DNA of 64,000 nucleotides from assembly GCA_039621445.1 (NCBI GenBank), contig CP154955.1:57072619-57136618 (forward strand). Direction: 5' to 3'. Of the stretch, positions 39,121 through 49,130 are shown in pieces. Positions within the stretch are counted from its first letter, which is position 1; every line of letters starts with the position of its first letter. The notes below the pieces were generated by a model, which was given only the letters and a program-made list of their open reading frames with translations, had not been told where the DNA came from and made no database searches. Both the position numbers and the translations under genes were made by a program. This stretch comes from Euglena gracilis. Taxonomy: Eukaryota > Euglenida > Euglenophyceae > Euglenales.

Positions 39121-39299
39121 CTTGTCATGGCTGCTTTCATGTTAACTGATTGATCAAAATGTATTGTTGGTGTGAAAGAATTTTAAGGCAGCTTTACCCC
39201 CACCTATAGGAAAAAATGGCCGAAAATGGCCGAAAATGGCCGAAAATGGCCGAAATGGCCGAAAATGGCGAAAATCTGGGGGTTAACTATAGGTGCTTG

Positions 39300-39965
39300 G
39301 TTGCGGGGAAATCAAAATACCGTTAGATAGGGCGTTCTAAGGGCTTCAAATTAGGTCGCCGGACATTTCCTTTGATTTTGCTTCCTTTTCGAGATATTTT
39401 GAAAACATCGATTTTTTGACCCCGAAAGCAGCCCAAAATGGCCCGTGAAATGGGCCAAAATGGGCCGAAAAATGGCTATAACTTGGGCTATACGAAGCGT
39501 TAGGGGAAAAGTAAACCATGGTTGGATAGGGCATTCCAAGGGATTCATTGTTGCTCTCTGGACTTTTTCTTTGATTTTGCTCCGTTGTCGAGATATTTTG
39601 AAAAAGTCGGTTTTTTTTACCGAAAAACGGCCCAAAAAAAACACCCCAAAATGGCCCTTTTGGGCCGCAACAGCGCCCTGGAACACGGGCCAGGCGTGTT
39701 GGCGGCCAAAACGGCGGACGGGGGGCGATAGAGGACCTCCATGGGGGTACATTTTGTCAGACCGACATTTCCGGAAATGATGTACGTTTTCTCGAGATAT
39801 TTTCGAAAAATCGATTTTTTTTAATCGATTTTTGGACCCCATCGAAATGGCAGAGTTGGAAGAGGAGGGGGGGTGCCAATCCTACCCAGTTTGGACCCCT
39901 TCTAGCTGAATAACTCGGGCCTGCCGGGGAGTTGGGGGTCAAACGGAGGTGATTCGGAAGCTAGA
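39300..39965. repeat. monomers of the GGGGAGTTGCGGGGAAATCA family (right of insertion)
   Basis: Three monomers with TTTCCTTTGATTTTGCT and GAGATATTTTGAAAA landmarks, the last carrying GGCCAGGCGTGTTGGCGGCC seen again near 63810. Non-coding. Confidence 0.75.
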
Positions 39966-40100
39966 AATCCAGTCGCTCGTAACTGAAAAAAGAACTCCGG
40001 GAACGGAGCCGGGATAATGGTGATAATCCGCTGGTTCCCGAGGTGGCCCCGACCCGATGGGGGGAAGGGCGGGGGAGGGGGTCCAACCTCCCCTTTTCCC

Positions 40101-40147
40101 CGTAAGCTTCGCTCTGACTCTAAAGTGATAAGAGCTCAGCGACCCCC
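40101..40147 (-). repeat. solo copy of the GAGCTCTTATC...TAAGAGC hairpin motif
   Basis: Reverse complement of the motif that opens every unit of the 52.7-61.7 kb array (GTCGCTGAGCTCTTAT, AGAGCGAAGCTTAC), also next to a GGGGGGG run. Confidence 0.75.
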
Positions 40148-40532
40148 CCCCACTTATAACCCCCCCCCCTTGGGCCGACCAACCAAACCGGATCCTATAA
40201 ACCCCCCCCTGGGGAAGAAAAATGGAAACCGCCAGGGACGATTTTTCTGGCCCCAAACCACTCAAAAACTGATTTTTTGGCAATTTTTTGAGACCGACCA
40301 TCATCAAAAAAAAATGCCATTTTTGACCAAATTTGCCGAAAATTGCCAATTTAGGGGGTTTCAGGGTCATTTTTGGGGGGGGTCGGATTTTCACCAACAA
40401 TTCCGGGTCCTACAACCCCCCCCCCCCACCTATAAACCCCCCACTTCGGCCGACCAACCAAACCGGATCCTATAAACTCCGGGGGGTTTATAGGATCCGG
40501 TTTATAAGTGGGGGGGTTTATAGCCCCCCCCC
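40142..40532 (-). mobile_element. inverted copy of the CCCACTTATAAACCCC element family
   Basis: Words CCCCACTTATAACCCC, GACCAACCAAACCGGATCCT and TTTATAAGTGGGGGGG at both sides. The interior (GACCGACCATCATCAA, TTTTGACCAAATTTGCC) matches 48845-49010 inverted and 47940-48150. Confidence 0.7.
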
Positions 40533-40624
40533 CCCCCCCGCCCTCCCCCCCGGTCGGTGAGCACAAGTCCTACCCCCCCCCCCGCCCCACCCCTGGGTGA
40601 GTCCTACCCCCCCCCGGCCCACCC

Positions 40625-40860
40625 CTGGCCCCAGCTGCTGGCCCCCGGTGGGGCGGCCCCGCGCCGCGGCCCCGGCCGCCGGTCCCCCTGCCAGGTGCTG
40701 GCCCCCGGCGAGGAGGAGGCCCGCGGCGGCAGCCGCCCCACTGTGGTGGACCCTGGCGGCGGACTGCCCGGCCATTCCCGGGCCGGGGCGAAGCGTTGCA
40801 TCCGCTGGCCCCGACCAAGTGTTCCAATAAGAGCCCTGGGGATTTTGGATTGGGGGGGAG
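40625..40860 (+). CDS. GC-rich exon-like segment
   Basis: A plus frame reads CQVLAPGEEEARGGSRPTVV, then DPGGGLPGHSRAGAKRCIRW PRP. All three plus frames and one minus frame are open because of high GC, so the frame choice is weak. It starts after the GGGTGAGTCC repeats. Unknown. Confidence 0.25.
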
Positions 40861-40984
40861 CATTTTTTGAAGAAGAAAAAAAGTGCGGCAGCAAAACCTC
40901 TGGGCCCCGGGGGAGCGAGTGGCACCCCAAGTCATATTGGGGAGGGGCAGAGGAATGGGGCTGCCAAAAATGCATTCTACACCC

Positions 40985-41130
40985 CTAGGAAACTGTCATG
41001 CCCGAGAACCTGTCAGGATCCCGCCTCGGAAACGGTCAGGGTCCCCGGTGCCGGCCGGCCATATGGGCGTATGGGAAGTTGTCAGGGTCCCCGGTGCCGG
41101 CCAACCTGTCAGGTGACAGTTTCTCGGAGG
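40985..41130. repeat. CTGTCAGGGTCCCCGGTGCCGG repeats
   Basis: GGAAACTGTCATGCCC, AACCTGTCAGGATCCC and GGTCCCCGGTGCCGGCC units. The same family is at 46875-46935 and 52370-52610. It ends in a G run preceded by GGTGACAGTTTCT, giving inverted ends. Confidence 0.65.
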
Positions 41131-41410
41131 GGGGGGGGTTGGAAATACTGACATGCTTGTGTTCGCTTGGATCTTTCATCCCCCCCTTGTCCTTGACACA
41201 GCTGGTCCATCACCTCCCCCCGTGTCAACCGCACTTTTTCCATACCCAAAATACCATTTTTTCACGGCGTGTCCATGACACACACCCGGTGTCAACCACA
41301 TTTTCCCTGTGTTTTGGCGTGTCTTGGAATGTGATGCGGATTTCATTTAGCCTGCAAAATTGAATCTTCCCATTTCGAACCCCAAAAGGTGTACAAGTAG
41401 TGTGCAAATG

Positions 41411-41542
41411 AACAAGAACATCGCTAGTGCGATGCAAAGTGTTTCATGGGCTCCCACCGGAGCTCCCACCGGGACCCTGTGCACACTTTGCATTTTGACA
41501 GAAATGTTGTCTCAAGACGCAGAACTCGCTTGGATTGCCTGA
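41411..41542 (+). CDS. small ORF, possible exon
   Basis: MNKNIASAMQSVSWAPTGAP then TLCTLCILTEMLSQDAELAW to TGA. It includes a 12-bp duplication (GGAGCTCCCACC). Unknown. Confidence 0.3.
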   Translation, partial: NKNIASAMQSVSWAPTGAPTGTLCTLCILTEMLSQDAELAWIA

Positions 41543-41714
41543 ACAGCTTGCACTTTGACCAGCATAAACCTGTTTCGCTGGACAACAGGTTGGATTTAAC
41601 ATGGAGAAGTGGATAACCTCCCCCAAATAATGCATCCCCCAGGGAATTCTTTCGACACCCCAAGTCAGAGGACGGGTGTTATTATCATCGAAGTCAAATT
41701 ATTACTTGTAGTAT

Positions 41715-41815
41715 CTATATATATATATATATATATATTATTTTGTCTATATTATATAGTATATATTATATTATATAGCATATATATATATATTATCACC
41801 TATAATTATTACCTA
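41715..41815. repeat. TA-rich microsatellite
   Basis: TATA/TATTATA runs. Confidence 0.9.
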
Positions 41816-41980
41816 CATATCAAATGATTAGATTATTAGTCAATTGATTACCTCAAAAGCAGTTCACCAGGCACTGGGCGTTTTGCGTTTTTTGGGGCAT
41901 TATTTGGGTCGTTGTTCTCTGAGGTTTATTTTTTTGTTACTTATTTGTTATTATTTTGGGGCTCTCGTCGATGCCCACAG

Positions 41981-42160
41981 GGCCGCCCCCGGAATGCCCG
42001 CGACCTCCCCCGCAGCCACAGCACCTCGAGCGTCTCCACGAAACGCCTCGGCGGGGGCCTGACGAGGCCCGTGCCCGGAATTCCGGATTATGACTTTGTG
42101 CATGAGTTGGGGAGGGAGTTTTTCCCTCCCTCTTTGCGACAAATCAAAAGAATTGAATAG
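41981..42160 (+). CDS. terminal exon after GCCCACAG, unknown protein
   Basis: Acceptor CGTCGATGCCCACAG ends at 41980. The phase-0 frame gives GRPRNARDLPRSHSTSSVST, KRLGGGLTRPVPGIPDYDFV, HELGREFFPPSLRQIKRIE and TAG. A basic Ser-rich segment is followed by a compact, likely helical, C-terminus. One of the most convincing exons in the window. Family not recognised. Confidence 0.6.
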   Translation, partial: GRPRNARDLPRSHSTSSVSTKRLGGGLTRPVPGIPDYDFVHELGREFFPPSLRQIKRIE

Positions 42161-42181
42161 CCAGGTCGTGCCACTGTCCAA

Positions 42182-42512
42182 ATGGGGGAAGGGAGCTTTG
42201 TTCCGCTCACAGAGTGGCAATTTGGTGCCGCCCCCCTGCAACCTCGTCGGATCAATGGAGAATGTTTTCAGCTTGCAAGAAAGTCCCCTGTCTTTGAACA
42301 CCCCCCCCCTGGACATCCAAGAGGAACACATTTTTTTCACCTTCTGCAGATTTGTAACGTTTCTATTGGGCAATGAAACAATTGTAGAAAAAATTTGTTT
42401 TTTTACCAAATTTTTCTGTAACAAAAGATTCTATTCTAAGATTCAAAGAGACTGCCAATTTTTTCTGTTTTTGAAGAAAAAACTTATTGAGTCAGTGGGT
42501 ACTAACTGCTAA
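42182..42512 (+). CDS. downstream ORF(s), uncertain
   Basis: Two plus frames are open: MGEGSFVPLTEWQFGAAPLQ (to 42376) and a frame reading SQSGNLVPPPCNLVGSMENV then a Phe/Lys-rich tail (to 42512). A C run at 42300 separates credible from low-complexity parts. Unknown. Confidence 0.25.
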
Positions 42513-43569
42513 TTTTTGTCATCATTTTGACGAGCCAAGATTTTCAAAAGGTTCAAACAAGTTAAATATTTTGCCTTTTGGGGGGTTTTGTGCCGCTTTC
42601 CCCGAAGGATCCAAATGCCCCCCCACACTTTTCGAGAGGTGTTGCTTTTTTTCCAAGAAATTACAACGCTTGTGTCATGTTCACAAGGAACCAGCTCTTA
42701 GGCGGCCGGATTCGCACTTAAGCTTTTTTCGTTTTATTTGCGCATTTGCGCAAATTTACGATTTTTTTGATTCTGCTTTGTTTCGGCTGTGAAGGTCAGG
42801 GGGGTTTGAAAACACGTTGACAAGAGAGTGCAAAAAATGAGTAAAATTCTGATTTTGGCTGGGAGACCCCCGGGACTTTGACGAAAAATGGTGTTTTTGG
42901 GGTGTGCCAAAATGGACTTTGTAAGTTGAACCCCCCGGGACCCTGCCGTCCCAAAGGGAAAAAAACTCAAAAAAGCACCATAGGAACGGGACCTTTCCTG
43001 CCCTTGTTGCTTCTTTCGACTGTGTCCCCGGGTGTGTCCGAGCTGTGGGCTGTGTGCGTCCTGGGTGTTTGCCGGACTGCTTTGCTTGCGGCGCCTTGGT
43101 GTGGTGTTTTTGGGCTGTTTGTTAAAGCGCGGGGAGGAAGTGCCGGGGGGTGTGGGTGTGATGTGACCAAGCCGGCGACAAGGACACAGGGGAAGGAGGG
43201 TGAGTGCGGGATGCTCAGAGGGGAAGAAATAGGGTCTACAGGGAATGAAGGGAATAAAGGGGAACGGGTGTCTCCCACCTGGCTTATACCCGGGATGCGC
43301 AGAACCAGTTGTGTGGCAAAGAACCCTGCAGGAGAAGCCCAACACTGGAAGGGAAAAAATTGTGTTTATGCGCGCAAATGCGTGCATCAACATGTTTATG
43401 TTGATGCACGCAATTGCGCGCATGAACACAATTTTGTCCTTCTGGGATTGGGCTTTGGCACCCATGAACTGACGCCGTTGAAAAACGGTGTGACATAGAG
43501 GCCCTGACGGTACGGACTGACGGGCCATCCAGTTGGTGAGTTTGCCACACTGTTTGTCAACGGCGCAAG

Positions 43570-43678
43570 CTTATGGGTGCAAATGCGCGCACAAACAAAA
43601 TTATGTTTATGCGCGCATTTGCGCAAATGCGCGCATAAAACATAATTTTGTTTGTGCGCGCATTTGCGCCCATAAACA
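43570..43678. repeat. ~106-bp palindrome in element
   Basis: TTATGGGTGCAAATGCGCGC...GCGCATTTGCGCCCATAA, centred near 43624, nearly perfect. The strongest of the hairpins. Confidence 0.85.
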
Positions 43679-44103
43679 CAAATAAGAACGGTGTGACGGA
43701 AACACAACCGTCAAACACTGACAGCAGATGTGGTTTATTTGCGCATTTGCGTGCATCACGTTGTTTGTGGGTGCAAATGCGCAAATGAACTGTATGCAGA
43801 AACTGCACAATTTACTATGTTTATTTGCGCATTTGCGCCCACAAAACAACGTGATGCGCGCAAATGCGCAAATAAACAACTAACGGAGGAGTAGAAAACG
43901 ATTGCACTTGGCCCTCTTACTGTTTCCCTTAGTGGCTTCTGAATGAGTTGAAAGCAAATGGCCACACCGTCTCATCCAGTATATGGTGTTATTGTGCCGT
44001 TTTTGACCATTGACAGGTCCCACAAAAGATGGAGACATAGGATCTCTTGAAGGTGAGTTCATAGCCACCCAGTAACGGTACACGTCCACCGGCCCCAATT
44101 TTT

Positions 44104-44301
44104 GGGTCCCAAGGGCCCTGCCGCTGACCTGCGGCCTGGGCTCCGCTGTTAAAGCCCCATCAGCTGCTGATGCTTCAGCACCCAACAGGCCAGCATCCAC
44201 TTCCCCGGTGCAACAACACCCACCACAGCGACCGCGTTATACCCCGCAACCAGGGTGTAAGACTGGGGGGACAACGTGGTGCCAGTGCATGGCAACCAGC
44301 A
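44104..44301 (+). CDS. exon-like segment inside hairpin element
   Basis: The frame reads LTCGLGSAVKAPSAADASAP, NRPASTSPVQQHPPQRPRYT, QPGCKTGGTTWCQCMATSSR. Pro/Gln/Ser-rich with a Cys pair. It shares Q/P/H-rich style with 45309-45481, suggesting both belong to one spliced gene of the element. Unknown function. Confidence 0.4.
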
Positions 44302-45308
44302 GCCGAAGAGAGGTAGCCCTCAAGCACCCGTTCCTTTGGATGCAAGGAAGTGGTGAACCTTTACCCCTGCATTGGGTGCATCAAAGCGGTGGGACCCACT
44401 CCCCCCAAATTATTCACAAAAACCGGTGTTTTTTACGTTTTTCAAGGGAAAATTGGCAAAAAAACTATAAAATGGACTCCGGCCCGACACGTCCCGGGTA
44501 TTTCAGGTGCCAAATTTTTTCTTCTTGCAACGCAGTCCTGTTGCAGAAAAGGTGTCGAACAGTCACAGGTCGTTTGCATGTCATCAATTCATGATGTTTA
44601 ACTGCCAAACGCATGACGCCAAAACAACAGGCCGATCGGGCCTGGTAACAGCAGTGCAAATGTACACACGTAAGGCAGGCAAATTTTGGCCAGTCACATG
44701 CCGTGTTCCAGTGACACCACCTCTCACCACAAATTTGATCAGCATGTAATTGTGGTGTAAATCATTGGTTGGCGTGAGGAATTGCGTTCGCCAGCTGTCA
44801 CAGAGGAGGAGATGATATCGCACAACTGATGGTGTTGATGCGCGCATTTGCACAAATAAACATATCTTTGCTTGTGTGCTCTAAGGCTCCTACAAGCACA
44901 TCATTTTGAAGTGGTGTATAAAATGTTTGTGCGCGCATTTGCGCAAATGCACACATCAACGTAATTATGTTTATTTGCGCAAATGCGCGCACCAACATGC
45001 CCATCACGTTTTAAAACCTCGTAGGGTCATGGTCCTCATTGGTGTCTTTTAACATGGAAAGTTAAAGTACATGTTGGTGGGCGCATTTGCGCAAGTAAAC
45101 ATAAACGTGGTGGTGCGCGCATTTGCGCAAATGCGCACACCACCAAATGTGTTGGTGCGCGCATTTGCGCCCACCAACACGTTATTTTATCATCATCGGT
45201 TTACGTTTTATTTGCGCAAATGCGCCCACAGACACAATTGTTTTTATTTGCGCATTTGCGCGCACAAACATTTGCGTGACGGCTGCCTCACGTAGTCTGT
45301 GTGTCTGT

Positions 45309-45481
45309 GGTGGTGTGATGCAATGAGGCCCCGTGTGTTCTCACCGGTGGCGGCAGTGTCCCAGCCAGTTCAGCCAACACGTCAGCACCGTTTCCAAGTG
45401 TCGTCAAAAGGGGTGTGTGCCTCTCTCCCGTTTGATGTACAACAGCACCAGTCTCACCCCCAGCCCTATTCACGTCACTTG
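45309..45481 (+). CDS. exon with GTAAGC donor inside hairpin element
   Basis: AMRPRVFSPVAAVSQPVQPT, RQHRFQVSSKGVCASLPFDV, QQHQSHPQPYSRHL, then G|GTAAGC, a consensus donor. Gln/Pro/His-rich. No family recognised. Confidence 0.45.
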
Positions 45482-45899
45482 GTAAGCAGCATTCACACCA
45501 GACCACTGGGAGTTAATCCCCTCCAATACAGGGGTGTAACGGTTCTTAAATCATGTTCTGGGGTCAGGGTACAGGGTCCCATAGGTTACAAAAAAATGGT
45601 ACATTTGCGCAATTGCGCGCATCCAAAGGAAAAAAGCTTAAGTGCGAATTCGGCCGCCTAAGCAGCTGGATCAATCCTCCCCTTCCCCTTGCCCCGCAGA
45701 AACGTCCAATATAGAGTGTTGTGATACAGGCTGTATCTTCAGATTGTTATGATTTGGACACATTACAATGTGAAGGTGTACACATATGTGCTTTGTTTGT
45801 GTTTTATGTGTGCTATGTGTGTTTGCGTGTGTTTGCAGCAGTCCATTGCTTAAGGGTTCGCAGCACCACCGGGCTGGACTGCAGGTAGTCCAAATGGCT

Positions 45900-46225
45900 A
45901 GTGGAAATCCTAACAGGCCTCCGGGGGGAGGGGGTCTGCCAGCAGAGCAGGATTAGCTAGTGGAATTTTTTTCCAGCCACCGGCGCGAAGCGCCGAATTT
46001 TTTTGGACCCCCCAAACTGGCCAAAAATACCCATTTTTGGCCAGTTTTGGTAAGCCAATTTTTTTGAGCAAAAATGAATAAAAACCTCATTTCACCTCGG
46101 CCCACAGCGCAAGGAAATTTTTTTTTCAGTCGGAGGACCTCTGGACCCCGGGGGGGGGGGGTCCAGAGGTCCAGCTATCCCAGTGTCTGCAAAATGGTTA
46201 GCCAGTGGACCCCCCCCCGGGGTCC
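45900..46225. repeat. C/G-ended repeat (GGCTAGTGGA..GTCCAGAGGTCCAG)
   Basis: GGCTAGTGGAAATCC, TTAGCTAGTGGAATTTTTTT, GGACCCCGGGGGGGGGGGGT and TTAGCCAGTGGACCCCCCCC lie at both sides. CGGCGCGAAGCGCCG mini-hairpin at 45981. Confidence 0.55.
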
Positions 46226-46355
46226 TCAAACAATAGCCTGGTGTGTAGTTGCATTGTTCAAAGCAGGGTTACCACACCTGGCATCAGGACAGACCACCGG
46301 GGCACCAAAGTGGGCCCACAGGCCTCTCCCCCCGAGCCGCTCCGTCTCGTTGCAG

Positions 46356-46535
46356 CACAGCAGCGAGGAGGACGCCCCCAGCGGCAGCGCCGCCCACAGC
46401 TCCGCGGCGGACTGGCCCCGCAGCCAGTCCACCATGACGGACATCTCCTCCATCCAGCTGCCCCGCCTCCCGCCCAGGCTGCGTGTCCCCAGGGGCCGCC
46501 GTCCTGAATCGACGGGATTGTTCTGTTCAATGTTC
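46356..46535 (+). CDS. Ser-rich exon after TCTCGTTGCAG, likely regulatory region
   Basis: Phase-0 frame: HSSEEDAPSGSAAHSSAADW, PRSQSTMTDISSIQLPRLPP, RLRVPRGRRPESTG. The acidic-Ser start resembles a CK2-type target, and RSQST a basophilic kinase site (composition inference). GC-rich codon ends contrast with AT-rich flanks. The 3' boundary is not clear; the frame stays open to 46754 through repeat DNA. Confidence 0.5.
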
Positions 46536-46869
46536 ACTGTTCCCTCAAAGTGCATCTCCCCGGGAATGTGTTTTTTTTTGAGGAAAAAACATGCTTTTTC
46601 AAAACCAAACTGTAATTGGGGGCCGGGGCAACTTATTTTCGTGCCATTTTTCTTGTTTGAAACCATTCTTGGTCTTGTCTTTGCGCACCCGAAGCACGGA
46701 GAAAAGGCTGAACTTGGGGGGGGGGCATTCTTAGGCGGCACATCTGGAATTTAAGTTTTTTTTGGTCCATGTGCGCATTTTCACAAACCGATTAAGAATT
46801 CCTCCCCTGGTTTTTTTGGTTTTTGAGAGAGCACCGTGCCCCCGTCCCATTCCCAAGCAGTCTGGGTAC

Positions 46870-46935
46870 AGCCCAGGGAACTGTCAGAGTCCCCGGCACT
46901 GGCCAACCTGTCAGGGGACAGTTTGCTGCCAGGGG
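46870..46935. repeat. CTGTCAGAGTCCCCGGCACTGG fragment
   Basis: Short copy of the 40985/52370 family with AACCTGTCAGGGGACAG and a G run. Confidence 0.6.
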
Positions 46936-46998
46936 GGGGTTCAGGCATTTTTATTTTTTTTTCAAATTTTGAGGCATTTTGAACAGTTTTTTTTTCAG

Positions 46999-47270
46999 GC
47001 TTTAAGATGCTGCTTTCTGAGGGCGGTCCAACGGTGATCCAGGCATCAAACCAATTTTTTATGATTTTGCACAGAGTGCAAAACTTTAATAAAAAAAAAG
47101 TGGAAGATCACGACTTTTTGAGGCCAATTGCAGAGGAAAAAATGATTCATGGCATCGCTCGAACATTGTCTATGCACCCAAAGCTCCCTGAGATGAAGCA
47201 GTTTTATTTTTGCTCCGTCGGAGAGAATTCTGTCAGTCCGAACATCTTTGGGCACCTTAAGGCATTTTGA
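46999..47270 (+). CDS. terminal exon after TTTTTTTTTCAG, unknown protein
   Basis: The acceptor ends at 46998. The frame FKMLLSEGGPTVIQASNQFF, VQNFNKKKVEDHDFLRPIAE, EKMIHGIARTLSMHPKLPEM, KQFYFCSVGENSVSPNIFGH runs to TGA. Typical soluble alpha/beta composition. It includes an AAAAAAAAA run (NKKK) but no low complexity otherwise. Family not recognised. Strong exon call. Confidence 0.6.
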
Positions 47271-47519
47271 ACAAGAAATTTCAGGTGCGTTTTCAGGCAT
47301 TTTCGGCGCCTTAAAAAGTAAATGCCCAGGAGGTTGCCAGCGTCCCAGGGGTTGTTTGTTTGGGAGGGTTGAATTTGGGTCGTAACTTTCGACCCCATTC
47401 ACGCCTGGACTGGCCCTTTGCTGACCGCTAAACTCCACTCTGACCGCCCGTGGCCCCTTCCTTTGTGGGGGTGAGGCTGAGTACCGTTGTTTTTTTTGGA
47501 AAAAAAAGGAATTTGGTCT

Positions 47520-47760
47520 CTGAGCCGATCCTTGCCAACCCGGCGAAAGCCACCTTCCCAAGGGGAGGAGGGTTGGGTCGCACACCTTTCCGTTTACCGC
47601 GGAGAATGCATGAATGGGGCAGAGTGCGGTGCCGGCGCACAGCGTGCCGTGGCCTGGCCCAGAGCCGCTCACATTCCAGTGTGTTGAGGGCCGATGGCGA
47701 GTCAGTCAAGTTGGACGACTGGCACCGGACGCCGGAGTGTGGGACACTATTGTGTGTCAG
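47520..47760 (+). CDS. exon-like segment, Arg/Ser-rich
   Basis: The frame reads LPRRMHEWGRVRCRRTACRG, LAQSRSHSSVLRADGESVKL, DDWHRTPECGTLL before entering a GTGTG microsatellite. Unknown; frame choice moderate. Confidence 0.3.
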
Positions 47761-47806
47761 TGTGAGTGTGTGTGCGCGCGTGTGTGCGCGTGCGTGCGTG
47801 CGTGCA

Positions 47807-47842
<36 letters not shown>

Positions 47843-47855
47843 TGTGTGCGTTGTG
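47760..47855. repeat. (GTGC)n / (GT)n microsatellite
   Basis: GTGCGTGC units from about 47788. Periodic ORFs rejected. Confidence 0.95.
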
Positions 47856-47904
47856 TGTGGGGGAGGTGCACCATTGGTGTATTGGTGTGGTGTGGATGCA
47901 ATGC

Positions 47905-48175
47905 ATTGAACCCCCACTTCCAAACCCGCCTCTTAATAACCCTCATGGCCCCCCCAAGCGAAGAAAAATGAAAGATGTTGGGGACGATTTTTTTCAGCCA
48001 CAAAACCCCCCAAAACTCGTTTTTGGCAATTTTGCCAAAAATGAGTTTTTGGGTGACCGACCATCAAAAATTCTTTTTTTTACATTTTTTTTTCAAATTT
48101 TGCCAAAAACCCCCCATTTGGGTAGGTAATCTTGGGGTCATTTTGGGGGAGTCGAATTTTCACCAAGAATTCTTC
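47905..48175. repeat. fragment of the CCCACTTATAAACC element family
   Basis: GACGATTTTTTTCAGCC, GACCGACCATCAAAAATTC and GGGGGAGTCGAATTTTCACC parallel 40205-40400. It flanks duplication copy B on its left. Confidence 0.6.
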
Positions 48176-48740
48176 AATTATATTATATTATATTATATTA
48201 TATTATATTATATTATATTATATTATATATATATTATATTATATTATATTATATATATTATATTATATTATATTATATTATATTATATTATATTATATTA
48301 TATTATATTATATTATATTATATTATATTATATTGCATTGTATTGTATATTGTGTATTGTATTGTATTGTATTGTATTGTATTGTATTGTATTGTATTGT
48401 ATTGTATTGTATTGTATTGTATTGATTACAGGACATAACATTACGTTACATTGCATTGCATTACATTACATTGCATTGTGTTGTGTTGCATTGTATTGTA
48501 TTGCATTGTGTTGTATTTTATTGTATTGTATTGTATTCCATCGTATTGCATTGTATTGTATTGTATTGCATGGCATGGCATGGCATTGCATTGCATGGCA
48601 TGGCATTGCATTGCATTTCCTGTACTGGAAACCCCATATCATATCACATATTACATTACATGGCATTACATGACATGACATTACAATATCTTGTATATTA
48701 TATTATTATTATGTATGATAATTTACTATGATACAATATA

Positions 48741-49130
48741 AACCCCCCCACTTATAAACCCCCCGGGGTTAGTAGGATCCGGTTTGATTGGTCGCCCAAA
48801 GGGGGGATTATAAGTGGGGGGGGAGGTTTATAAGTCCCGGAATTGTTGGTGAAAATCCGAACCCCAAAAATGACGAAACCCTCCCAAATTGGCAATTTTT
48901 GGCAAATTTGGTCAAAAATGGCATTTTTGATGATGGTTGATCTCAAAAAGGGCCAAAAAATCAGTTTTTGGGGGGTTTGCGGCCGAAAAAATCGTCCCCG
49001 GCGGCTTTCATTTTTCTTCCCTGAAGGGGGGGGGTTTATAAGTCCCGGTTTGGTTGGTCAGCCCAGGGGGGGGGGGGTTAGTAAGTGGGGGGGGGTTAGT
49101 AAGTGGGGGGTTTTATAAGTGTGGGGGGGT
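48741..49130. mobile_element. 390-bp TA-flanked element with demonstrable empty site
   Basis: Ends AACCCCCCCACTTATAAACC and GGGGGGGT, with TA at 48739-48740 and 49131-49132. In copy A the sequence across the site is uninterrupted (ACAATATAATAATGG in the same sense), which equals B minus the element and one TA (or TAA). Words ACTTATAA/TTATAAGT alternate with C/G runs. Non-coding. Confidence 0.95.

Larger units (their letters stand above)
37531..39299. mobile_element. 1.77-kb element with exact 8-bp target duplication
   Basis: Inverted ends CAAGCACCTATAGT (37531) and ACTATAGGTGCTTG (ending 39299) are flanked by GTTGCGGG at 37523-37530 and 39300-39307. Removing the element and one duplicate restores GAGTTGCGGGGAAATC, as found intact at 37311-37327 in the neighbouring monomer. 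Subterminal (AATGGCCGAAA)n runs lie at both ends. An 8-bp duplication is typical of hAT, P or Merlin-like transposons; no transposase core was recognised in the coding fragments inside. Confidence 0.9.
42691..45669. mobile_element. 2.98-kb element with GCGCAAATGCGC hairpins
   Basis: Ends CCAGCT-CTTAGGCGGCC(G)GATTCGCACTTAAGCTTTTTTC and the inverted equivalent at 45633-45669. At least seven long palindromes built on GCGCGCATTTGCGCAAATG lie at about 43362-43436, 43570-43678, 43733-43880, 44828-44860, 44925-45000, 45072-45180 and 45205-45280. Exon-like sequences lie between them. Target duplication not resolved (AGCT on both sides). Confidence 0.85.

Noticed and set aside
42734-43528. 264-codon minus-strand ORF in the hairpin element
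   Set aside because: It runs through two palindromes and a C/G-rich region. Composition is Pro/Arg/His-rich without domain, and the plus strand is equally open.
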